This document shows, piece by piece, positions 57,626-64,000 of a stretch of 64,000 nt of DNA. Both the position numbers and the translations under genes were made by a program. Location of the stretch: positions 5,175,119 through 5,239,118 of the forward strand of contig NZ_JABRWH010000001.1 in assembly GCF_013248975.1 (NCBI RefSeq), read 5' to 3'. The notes below the pieces were generated by a model. The model ran no database searches and had not been told where the DNA came from. It saw nothing but the letters and a program-made list of their open reading frames with translations. This stretch comes from Neobacillus endophyticus (GTDB taxonomy: Bacteria; Bacillota; Bacilli; Bacillales; Cytobacillaceae). Every line of letters starts with the position of its first letter. The first letter of the stretch is position 1.

Positions 57626-57655
57626 AAAAACCGCGAGCCTAAACTCTGCGGTTTT
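57626..57655 (-). terminator. rpsU-yqeY terminator
   Basis: AAAACCGC / GCGGTTTT arms, with an inner GAG / CTC pair, then TTTTTTG on the minus strand. Confidence 0.85.
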
Positions 57656-57667
57656 GTCGTCAGAATA

Positions 57668-58114
57668 CTATGAAAGGTGTTGTTGTACAAATTTATTAAC
57701 AAGTGATCCATCTGCTTTTCCTTTTACTTTAGGCATGATCGCAGCCATCACTTTTCCCATATCAGCTTTTGATGTTGCACCGACTTCGTGAATAGTCTCT
57801 TTCACGATTTCTGCCAGCTCTTCTTCAGAAAGCTGTTTCGGCATATACAGCTCAACGATTGCGATTTCTGTACGCAATTTTTCTACCAAGTCTTCACGAC
57901 CGGCTTTATCAAACTCATGGAGGGAGTCTTTGCGTTGTTTTAGTTCGCGAGAAAGGATTGTTAACTCTTCCGCTTCAGATAGCTCATTAACTCCGAGCTT
58001 AATGGCTTCATTTTGCATAGAAGCTTTAATCATCCGAATAACAGAGAGCTTGTCTTTTTCCTTATTTTTCATCGCTTGTTTCATGTCAATATTTAAACGC
58101 TCGAGAAGACTCAT
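57668..58114 (-). CDS. yqeY: YqeY, GatB/YqeY domain protein
   Basis: A 148-residue helical protein homologous to the tail domain of the amidotransferase subunit GatB. It has the family elements [33 protein letters not shown] and [17 protein letters not shown]. It probably interacts with tRNA or aminoacyl-tRNA; role unproven. The start is ATG 58114 behind AGAGGGTG. It follows rpsU by 13 bases in a conserved pair. Confidence 0.93.
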   Translation of the reverse strand: MSLLERLNIDMKQAMKNKEKDKLSVIRMIKASMQNEAIKLGVNELSEAEELTILSRELKQRKDSLHEFDKAGREDLVEKLRTEIAIVELYMPKQLSEEELAEIVKETIHEVGATSKADMGKVMAAIMPKVKGKADGSLVNKFVQQHLS

Positions 58115-58127
58115 GTAATACACCCTC

Positions 58128-58301
58128 TTAATACTTACGTTTTCTTGCTGCTTCAGACTTTTTCTTACGTTTTACACTTGGTTTTTCGTAGAATTCGCGC
58201 TTTCTTGCCTCTTGCAAAGTACCAGTTTTTGATACAGAACGTTTGAAGCGACGAAGAGCATCTTCAAGCGATTCGTTTTTACGAACGACGGTTTTAGACA
58301 T
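58128..58301 (-). CDS. rpsU: Ribosomal protein S21 (bS21)
   Basis: A 57-residue basic protein ([20 protein letters not shown] to [10 protein letters not shown]), the standard bS21 length in Bacillus. It is in the 30S subunit near the anti-Shine-Dalgarno. GGAGGGAGGGAAAGA precedes ATG 58301. It leads the rpsU-yqeY operon. Confidence 0.97.
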   Translation of the reverse strand: MSKTVVRKNESLEDALRRFKRSVSKTGTLQEARKREFYEKPSVKRKKKSEAARKRKY

Positions 58302-58525
58302 TCTCTTTCCCTCCCTCCGAAACACAACACACTAACATCAATCCATGTACCATGCAATTATAATATAACCTTGAAACAAGGTCAACTGAAAATCACAAGT
58401 ATAAATCATTCAATTTCAATTTTATGCATATTTTTACTAATTGAAAATAGCAGGTCTTCATTTTCAAGCGAAAATTGGCATGTCCCCTGTTTTGTTACCA
58501 TACAATGAAGCGAGGGGGCTAAGAC

Positions 58526-59458
58526 ATGCTATACATAATATTATTTGTTCTTTGCATTTTATTATTTATTTTTGGAATGACCATTATTAGGTTTGGTTTA
58601 TTTAATTTATCTGCACATAAGTTAAAAATTTGGCTTTCCAAATTAACACGCACCCCTTTGAAAGGGATGCTGACTGGTACTTTTATCACGGCATTGCTTC
58701 AAAGCAGTTCTGCTGTTATGGTTGTAACCATTGGATTAATTTCTGCACGTATGATGACCTTCCCCCAATCCATCGGAATTATCCTTGGTACGAATATAGG
58801 GACTACATTTAAAACTGAGCTCATAACATTTAAAATAGATGCTGCCCTCATTCCCTTAGCGATCAGCGGCGCTGTTCTCATGCTATTTCGCCATAAACGG
58901 GCAAGAAGTACCGGAATGCTCTTATTGGGAATTTCCTCAGTGTTTACGGCGATGAAAGGTTTTGAATTATTGGCACAGCCATTGACCGAGATGAACATGA
59001 TTAACCGTTTTATTTTATTTATTAATGACAATATTTTCTTCAGTTTAATTACAGGGACTATAATTACTGCAATTATACAATCGAGTACGGCTATGACCGG
59101 GATCACCATGGGCTTTTTAACGGCAGGACTTTTGCAGCTTGATGCAGGTATTGCAATCGTACTAGGGGCTAATATTGGCACTTGTATAACTGCCGTCATA
59201 GCTTCCATAGGCGGGGGAAATGAATCGAGACTTGCCGCATATGCCCATGTCTGGCTTAATGTGATGGGGGTTCTGTTATTTATCCCCCTTATCCCTATAC
59301 TTAACAAGAATGCTCCATTTCTTGCCAATACGATGGAAGTTCAACTTGCCCATATCAGTGTCATTTTTAATGTGGTAACTTCCCTACTTGCATTGCCCTT
59401 TGCTAATAAGTTTGGAGAGATGATATTGTTTTTGCATGATAAGAAAAAACGGACCTGA
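58526..59458 (+). CDS. yqeW: YqeW, Na/Pi-cotransporter II family protein
   Basis: A 310-residue membrane protein with two Na/Pi-cotransporter repeats, each with a QSSSA/T signature: GTFITALLQSSSAVMVV and GTIITAIIQSSTAMTGI, plus GTNIGTT and GANIGTC. It likely carries phosphate or another anion with sodium; unproven. GAAGCGAGGGGG precedes the ATG. In B. subtilis it also lies between rpsU-yqeY and mtaB. Confidence 0.9.
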   Translation: MLYIILFVLCILLFIFGMTIIRFGLFNLSAHKLKIWLSKLTRTPLKGMLTGTFITALLQSSSAVMVVTIGLISARMMTFPQSIGIILGTNIGTTFKTELITFKIDAALIPLAISGAVLMLFRHKRARSTGMLLLGISSVFTAMKGFELLAQPLTEMNMINRFILFINDNIFFSLITGTIITAIIQSSTAMTGITMGFLTAGLLQLDAGIAIVLGANIGTCITAVIASIGGGNESRLAAYAHVWLNVMGVLLFIPLIPILNKNAPFLANTMEVQLAHISVIFNVVTSLLALPFANKFGEMILFLHDKKKRT

Positions 59459-59468
59459 AAGGTCCTTT
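59451..59468 (+). terminator. Probable yqeW terminator
   Basis: GGACCT / AGGTCC arms with a GAA loop, then TTT. The yqeW stop codon is in the loop. A matching GGACCTGAAAGGTCC lies at 61231-61245 on the far side of the IS element and repeat. Confidence 0.6.
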
Positions 59469-59487
59469 CAGATTGTAGACAAAAGGC

Positions 59488-60976
59488 ATTTCAAAAGTTC
59501 CGATTCTGGCGCCCTTTTCTAAAATTGGGATTTTTCTGTTTGATTTTTCTTAAGGTAGACCCCGGCGGGGTCTATTTTTATGCCATTTCTGGACTTTTCC
59601 AAGTCCATGTAGCCAACTTCTTTAAATTCATAGCAGCAAAAGTAAGCATCGCCTGCATGGACAATTTTTTAAGACCTCTTAAGGTTGTCCATCGCATACC
59701 ATGCTTTTCTTTCGCATCCGCGAATACACGTTCAATTGTTTCTTTACGACGTGCATATATTATTTTATTCTCTTCTGTATGACGAAGATGTTCAGCCTCT
59801 TCAAGATATGGTTCCCAGATATGTCGTTGAATGAGCTTTTGATGATTTTGACTTTGTGTACATTGTGCTAGAAGTGGGCAATCCTTACATATAACAGGAT
59901 TAGAGATGTACTGTCGATAACCTTCCTTAGTAGTCGTTCTATAATCCAGAACTTGTCCTTCCGGACATATGTAACAATCAAAGTGCTCATCATAGACATA
60001 ATCGTGCTTTTTCAAATATCCCTCCTTTGTACGTGGTCGTGTATAGGGTAAAGCAGGGCGAATTTCATTTTCAATTAAATATTGAGCAATAGCAGGTGTT
60101 TTATATCCGGCATCAGCAGCTACAGCATTAGGTTTCCCACATTTTTCAATGACCTTTTCAACTAGAGGCTCTAACATTGTACTATCATGAACGTTACCTG
60201 GAGTTACAATAGTCCCCAGGACAAAACCATTTCTATCTGCGGCTGCATGAAATGAATAAGCAAATTGCTTTGTCCTTTCGTCTTTTACATAGTAACCACT
60301 CTCCGAATCTGTTGTACTTTCTTTTATTTCTTTGTTTTCTTCTTTTTCATATTTATCTGGTGGGATGGGCTTTTTCCCATGTTCTTCACGATCACTATTA
60401 ATTTCTGCTTGAAGACGTGCTTCATAAGCTTTTGATTCTTTCCGAACTACTTTCTTTTCGAATTTGCGTTTATTTGCACTTGCTTTAACGTGAGTTGAAT
60501 CAATGAATACATGTTCCGAACTAACTAACTTTTTATCTGCTGCCTCTTTTAAAATACGGTAGAAAATTTGTTCAAATAAGTCTGTATCCTTAAAACGACG
60601 TTCGTAGTTTTTACCAAAAGTTGAAAAGTGGGGTACTTTATCATAAAAACCAAATCCTAAAAACCAGCGATACGCCATATTTGTTTCAATTTCCTTTATC
60701 GTTTGACGCATCGAACGGATACCGAAGGTATATTGAATGAAAGCCATCTTAATTAATACAACAGGGTCAATACTTGAACGTCCGCGCTTAGTTGAGTACA
60801 AATCTTCAACCAATGAATAGATAAATGAAAAATCTACTGCGGCTTCTATTTTGCGAACCAAGTGATCAGCAGGTACAAGTTGATCTAAGGCAATCATTTC
60901 AATTTGGTCACGATTTATCTGTGTATTTTTCGAAAGCATTCCATCCACCTCTATTAATTCTCTGTAAATAAATTAT
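59488..60976 (-). mobile_element. IS1182-family insertion sequence (boundaries provisional)
   Basis: Contains one intact transposase gene. A 9-bp direct repeat ACAAAAGGC is found at 59479-59487 and 60977-60985, which I take as the possible target duplication and use to set the ends. I do not see convincing terminal inverted repeats at those edges, so the limits may be off by tens of bases. The right copy runs into the end of repeat copy C. Confidence 0.55.
59578..60939 (-). CDS. IS1182-family transposase
   Basis: A 453-residue DDE transposase. N-terminal domain DQLVPADHLVRKIEAAVDF and FIQYTFGIRSMRQTIKEIE are typical of IS1182. The catalytic region has VFIDSTHVKASANK, AVAADAGYKTPAIA and the late RKETIERVFADAKEKHGMRW with the last acidic residue. 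Full length, no frameshift, so possibly active. The start is ATG 60939 behind GAGGTGG. It lies between yqeW and mtaB, genes that are adjacent in relatives. Confidence 0.93.
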   Translation of the reverse strand: MLSKNTQINRDQIEMIALDQLVPADHLVRKIEAAVDFSFIYSLVEDLYSTKRGRSSIDPVVLIKMAFIQYTFGIRSMRQTIKEIETNMAYRWFLGFGFYDKVPHFSTFGKNYERRFKDTDLFEQIFYRILKEAADKKLVSSEHVFIDSTHVKASANKRKFEKKVVRKESKAYEARLQAEINSDREEHGKKPIPPDKYEKEENKEIKESTTDSESGYYVKDERTKQFAYSFHAAADRNGFVLGTIVTPGNVHDSTMLEPLVEKVIEKCGKPNAVAADAGYKTPAIAQYLIENEIRPALPYTRPRTKEGYLKKHDYVYDEHFDCYICPEGQVLDYRTTTKEGYRQYISNPVICKDCPLLAQCTQSQNHQKLIQRHIWEPYLEEAEHLRHTEENKIIYARRKETIERVFADAKEKHGMRWTTLRGLKKLSMQAMLTFAAMNLKKLATWTWKSPEMA

Positions 60977-60982
60977 ACAAAA

Positions 60983-61170
60983 GGCTGTGTTAATGTACAT
61001 TATTGATTTTTACACTCTGTTGATTGGAGTGGAAGGCGGCGAAGACTCCTGCGGGAGTACGGGACAGGGGAGACCCCGCAGGCGCTGAAAGCGCAGAGGA
61101 GGCTCCCCGAACCGCCCGCGGAAAGCGAAGCCGCCTGGAACGGAAATCAACAGACAAGTTTAATATGGCC
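60983..61170 (-). repeat. MITE-like repeat, copy C (188 bp, reverse orientation)
   Basis: Starts GGCTGTGTTAATGTACATTA and ends AATCAACAGACAAGTTTAAT-ATGGCC; the centre (GACTCCTGCGGGAGTACGGG, AGGAGGCTCCCCGAACCGCC) is the reverse complement of the core of copies B and D, with a shorter middle. Flanks ATACAAAA and AAACAAAA agree at 7 of 8. It touches the right end of the IS element. Confidence 0.78.
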
Positions 61171-61179
61171 AAACAAAAA

Positions 61180-61245
61180 AGACTGTCGATTTTAAACCCG
61201 AAATCCTTCGGATTTGTCGACAGTCTGAAAGGACCTGAAAGGTCC
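61180..61245 (-). terminator. Double terminator of mtaB
   Basis: Reading leftward from mtaB: a small GGACCT / AGGTCC hairpin (61231-61245), then a larger AGACTGTCGA / TCGACAGTCT hairpin (61180-61226) with an inner AAATCC / GGATTT stem, ending in TTTTTTG. Confidence 0.85.
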
Positions 61246-61248
61246 TTT

Positions 61249-62622
61249 TTAAATGGCGGCTTCTTCTTTTGTCATTAATTCCTCTTTTAACGAAGTATGG
61301 TCATCCAATACCCGGACAAATTGACCTTCATTGTATGGATAGCCAGCTTTCGTTATTTTAACTTTAACAATTTTGCCAAGCATGTCTTCAGTTGCCGGGA
61401 AAACCACTTTCATGTAGTTATCTGAGTAGCCTTCATATAGACCAGAAATTGATTCTCTTTTGTATTCCTCTTCAGGAATAACCTCTATAACTTCCCCTTC
61501 GAATTGTGAAGCATATTCCTTGGCAAGTTGGTCAGAAAGGGTAATTAAACGGTGAACCCGTTCGTTTTTTACTTCTTCATCAATCTGATCATCCATTCTA
61601 GCTGCAGGTGTTCCTGTACGCTTAGAATATGGGAAGACGTGTAGCTCGGAGAATTTATGTTCTTTAATAAAATTGTATGTTTCCATAAATTCTTCTTCTG
61701 TTTCACCAGGGAAACCTACAATAACGTCAGAAGTAACCGCAAGGCCCGGAAGCACTTCTTTTAGTCGTTCTAATCTTTCCGCAAAGAATTCCATAGTATA
61801 TTTGCGGCGCATTCTTTTTAATACCGTATTAGAACCTGATTGAATAGGTATGTGTAAGTGACGGACAATGATAGTCGAATCTTTCATCACTTCAATAACT
61901 TCATCGGAAATCTGGCTGGCCTCGATTGAAGATATACGAAGACGCTGCAGCCCCTTAACTTCTTTCTCTAAATCACGAAGCAGCATGGCAAGGTTATAGT
62001 CCTTCATATCTTCACCATATCCGCCAGTATGAATTCCTGTTAAAACAATTTCGTTATACCCTGCATCCACTAGCTGCTGGGCTTGTTTGATGACTTCTTT
62101 CGGATCGCGAGATCTCATTAAGCCGCGGGCCCACGGAATAATACAGAAGGTACAAAAATTGTTACAGCCTTCTTGAATTTTTAAAGAAGCACGGGTGCGA
62201 TCCGTAAAGGCAGGAACATCAAGCTCCTCATAAACACGGCTTTTCATAATATTGCCGACACCATTTATCGGCTGACGCTCACTTTTATACTGCTCAATAT
62301 ATTCAAGCATTTTCACCCGGTCTTGTGTTCCGACAACAATATCAACACCAGGGATTGCCATAATCTCTGCAGGAGATGTTTGGGCATAACAGCCTGTTAC
62401 ACAGATAACGGCATCCGGGTTTTTACGTACCGCACGGCGAATCACTTGCCGGCTTTTTTTATCTCCTGTATTGGTTACCGTGCAAGTGTTAATCACATAT
62501 ACATCAGAGGTTGATTCAAAATCAACTCTTTCATAGCCCTCATGCTTAAATAGCTGCCAGATGGCTTCAGTTTCATAGTGGTTTACTTTACATCCTAGTG
62601 TATGAAACGCAACTGTTGGCAT
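61249..62622 (-). CDS. mtaB: MtaB, tRNA t6A37 methylthiotransferase
   Basis: A 457-residue radical-SAM enzyme making ms2t6A at position 37 of tRNA. The N-terminal cluster domain has TLGCKVN, NTCTVTN and VTGCYAQ; the radical SAM motif is CNNFCTFC; a TRAM domain is at the C-terminus (FEGEVIEVIPEEEYK to GKIVKVKI). GAGGTGAGTATTAA precedes ATG 62622. It follows rsmE by 7 bases and is likely co-transcribed. Confidence 0.96.
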   Translation of the reverse strand: MPTVAFHTLGCKVNHYETEAIWQLFKHEGYERVDFESTSDVYVINTCTVTNTGDKKSRQVIRRAVRKNPDAVICVTGCYAQTSPAEIMAIPGVDIVVGTQDRVKMLEYIEQYKSERQPINGVGNIMKSRVYEELDVPAFTDRTRASLKIQEGCNNFCTFCIIPWARGLMRSRDPKEVIKQAQQLVDAGYNEIVLTGIHTGGYGEDMKDYNLAMLLRDLEKEVKGLQRLRISSIEASQISDEVIEVMKDSTIIVRHLHIPIQSGSNTVLKRMRRKYTMEFFAERLERLKEVLPGLAVTSDVIVGFPGETEEEFMETYNFIKEHKFSELHVFPYSKRTGTPAARMDDQIDEEVKNERVHRLITLSDQLAKEYASQFEGEVIEVIPEEEYKRESISGLYEGYSDNYMKVVFPATEDMLGKIVKVKITKAGYPYNEGQFVRVLDDHTSLKEELMTKEEAAI

Positions 62623-62629
62623 TTAATAC

Positions 62630-63379
62630 TCACCTCAGTAGTTCAAAATGATAAGAAATGGCCGCAAGCGAATAGAGCGGGGCCGTTTCTGTTCTTAAAA
62701 TACGCGGACCTAAACCGCATAGAAGAAATCCATTGTCTCTCAGAATATGAACCTCTTGTTCAGCCAAACCGCCTTCAGGTCCAAAAACCATGAGTAGAGA
62801 TTCTCCAGGTTTAATTTGATTTAGAGTTGAAGAAAAAACAGAAACTTCACCATTCCTGCTTTCATCTTCAAAAGCTGCTAATTTATATTGAAATTTATTC
62901 GACTCAGCAAGCAATTCCTTAAAACTTAATGGTTTTACTACCTCTGGAACATGCTGACGATGGGATTGTTCTGCAGCCTCTTTCGCAATCTTTCGCCATC
63001 TTTCGACTTTTTTTTCAGACTTTTTTTCATCCCATTTTACAACCGAGCGTGAAGCTGAAAATGGAATAAATTGATGCGCTCCCAGCTCAGTTCCTTTTTG
63101 AATGATCCATTCCAGCTTATCACCTTTGGGAAGTCCACTGGCAATCGTCACAGAAATCGGGAGCTCTGAATGCTCTTCACTCCATTGTACAACGTCTGCA
63201 ACGACTCTTTCATCGGTAATTTCTGCAAGCGTGCATACAGCCTGATTACCATCCGGGTCGACACAAATAATTTCATCCCCCGGCTGCATCCGCATAACTT
63301 TTACGATATGATGATAGTCATCTTCATCGATGAAAAATCGCCCATTATTTGCCCGCTGTTTAACAAAGTAGCGTTGCAC
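62630..63379 (-). CDS. rsmE: RsmE, 16S rRNA (uracil1498-N3)-methyltransferase
   Basis: A 249-residue SPOUT methyltransferase. N-terminal PUA-like part (MQRYFVKQRANNGRFF, DDYHHIVKVMRMQPGD), then SGLPKGDKLEWIIQKGTELG, RSVVKWDEKKSEKK and the knot motifs MVFGPEGGL and GLGPRILRTETAPLYSLAAI. By homology (M-Q-R-Y-F start) the initiator is GTG 63379 rather than GTG 63388. It is separated from prmA by repeat D and the prmA terminator. Confidence 0.95.
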   Translation of the reverse strand: MQRYFVKQRANNGRFFIDEDDYHHIVKVMRMQPGDEIICVDPDGNQAVCTLAEITDERVVADVVQWSEEHSELPISVTIASGLPKGDKLEWIIQKGTELGAHQFIPFSASRSVVKWDEKKSEKKVERWRKIAKEAAEQSHRQHVPEVVKPLSFKELLAESNKFQYKLAAFEDESRNGEVSVFSSTLNQIKPGESLLMVFGPEGGLAEQEVHILRDNGFLLCGLGPRILRTETAPLYSLAAISYHFELLR

Positions 63380-63499
63380 ACGATGCACCCTTTCCTTTAA
63401 ACAATTTATTGATTTTTGACCTTGTTAGTGACAACTGTTGAAATCATCTCCCATCAACAAAGAGAATATTACCAACGTTCTTTCACGCTTTTTATATAA

Positions 63500-63715
63500 G
63501 ACCCTGTTAAATTTGGCTGTTGATTTTCGCTCCCGGCACGAGCGGTTTGCGGGCGGGCCGAGGAGGCTCCCCAGCCCCATACTTCCGCAGGACATTAAGG
63601 AAATCCTTGAATTCGCCCACACACAAAGGAAAGGCGTTAGCCTTTTCGAGGAGTCTTCGTGCCTTCCGCTCCAATCAACAGTGTTTAAATATCAACAATG
63701 TTCTTTAACATAGCC
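63500..63715 (+). repeat. MITE-like repeat, copy D (216 bp)
   Basis: Starts GACCCTGTTAAATTTGGCTG and ends ATGTTCTTTAACATAGCC, with a GC-rich middle (GCGGGCGGGCCGAGGAGGC, TTCCGCAGGACATTAAGG). It has a perfect 8-bp flanking direct repeat TTATATAA (63492-63499 and 63716-63723). It lies between prmA and rsmE, which are in one operon in relatives. Confidence 0.82.
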
Positions 63716-63751
63716 TTATATAAAAAATGAAAGCCAATTTAAAACAATAGA

Positions 63752-63772
63752 AAAAGGGGTGTTCCCCCTTTT
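63752..63772 (-). terminator. prmA terminator
   Basis: AAAAGGGG / CCCCTTTT arms with a 5-base loop and TTTTTCT on the minus strand. It would cut prmA off from rsmE and mtaB. Confidence 0.85.
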
Positions 63773-63779
63773 AGCATCA

Positions 63780-64000
63780 TTATAGCCTTTTTGCGATAAT
63801 GGCAACCCAGTCTTCCATTAAAATGGTTTCTTTTATTTCGAAGCCTGCTCCGATTAAGGCATCCTTTACCTGATCTTTTTTGGCATGTATAATTCCGGAA
63901 GTAATAAAAGATCCCCCTGGTTTAACCACCTTTGCAGCCTGTTCGGTAAATCGTAAAATGACTTCAGCTAAAATATTGGCAACAATGACATCCGCTGAAT
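63780..64000 (-). CDS. prmA: PrmA, ribosomal protein L11 methyltransferase (C-terminal part)
   Basis: The last 73 codons of prmA; the start lies beyond the window. The visible part has the catalytic-region motif [14 protein letters not shown], then [13 protein letters not shown] and the end [12 protein letters not shown], all typical of PrmA, which trimethylates ribosomal protein L11. Gene order prmA-rsmE-mtaB matches B. subtilis yqeT-yqeU-yqeV. Confidence 0.93.
   Translation of the reverse strand, partial: SADVIVANILAEVILRFTEQAAKVVKPGGSFITSGIIHAKKDQVKDALIGAGFEIKETILMEDWVAIIAKRL

Noticed and set aside
59578..59782. Plus-strand frame at 59525-59782 across the end of the IS
   Set aside because: It lies opposite the conserved C-terminus of the transposase and has no start signals.

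Overview
This window is core chromosome of a spore-forming, low-GC Gram-positive bacterium of the family Bacillaceae. The gene order follows the Bacillus subtilis comG-dnaJ region almost gene for gene: comGA, yqgY-yqgX-yqgW-yqgV-yqgU-yqgT, glcK, yqgQ, gluP, fthC, rpmG, pst operon, pbpA, yqgE, sodA, yqgB, yqfZ, ispG, yqfX, yqfW, zur, yqfT, nfo, cshB, yqfQ, ispH, yqfO, trmK, cccA, sigA, dnaG, yqxD, ppsR, ccpN, glyS, recO, yqzL, era, cdd, dgkA, ybeY, pgpH, phoH, yqfD, yqfC, yqeY, rpsU, yqeW, mtaB, rsmE, prmA. Strong AGGAGG-type ribosome sites, GTG and TTG starts, sporulation genes (yqfC, yqfD, yqgT) and competence genes (comGA/GB) fit that assignment. I do not recognise the exact species; a Bacillus, Neobacillus or Mesobacillus-like relative is likely.

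Layout. 1-12.7 kb: start of the comG operon, a divergent metal- or Fe-S-type HTH regulator, small conserved proteins, a YqgU lipoprotein, a sporulation endopeptidase, glucokinase, a rhomboid protease and an L-lactate dehydrogenase that is not in the B. subtilis order. 12.7-16.1 kb: folate enzyme, ribosomal protein L33 and a small glycosyltransferase/DUF4912 cluster. 16.3-21.5 kb: a complete phosphate-uptake operon pstS-C-A-B-B-phoU with a textbook four-repeat Pho box. 21.6-30.8 kb: cell wall (pbpA), efflux, superoxide dismutase, an FNR-like regulator and isoprenoid synthesis (ispG). 30.8-33 kb: a znuC-znuB-zur zinc operon. 33-41.4 kb: DNA repair, RNA helicase, ispH, tRNA modification, cytochrome c and an acyl-CoA dehydrogenase under a probable CcpA (cre) site. 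41.8-45 kb: the sigA-dnaG macromolecular synthesis operon followed by a decayed yqxD. 45.6-55 kb: ppsR-ccpN, single-chain glycyl-tRNA synthetase behind a T-box, recO-yqzL-era-cdd-dgkA-ybeY-pgpH. 55-64 kb: phoH-yqfD-yqfC, yqeY-rpsU, yqeW, an IS1182-type transposase, mtaB, rsmE and the end of prmA.

Most genes are housekeeping. I found no defence island, prophage, CRISPR array, tRNA or rRNA, and no convincing large undescribed system. The least ordinary content is (1) a family of five non-autonomous, MITE-like intergenic repeats (45 to 218 bp), each flanked by an 8-9 bp direct repeat, one of them joined to the IS1182 element; (2) a candidate 25-residue gene with its own promoter, ribosome site and terminator between acd and sigA; (3) a decayed yqxD; (4) an unrecognised membrane-anchored protein whose stop lies 5 bp from that of the rhomboid gene with no terminator between; (5) lineage-specific insertions (ldh, FNR-like regulator, acyl-CoA dehydrogenase) into an otherwise conserved gene order.
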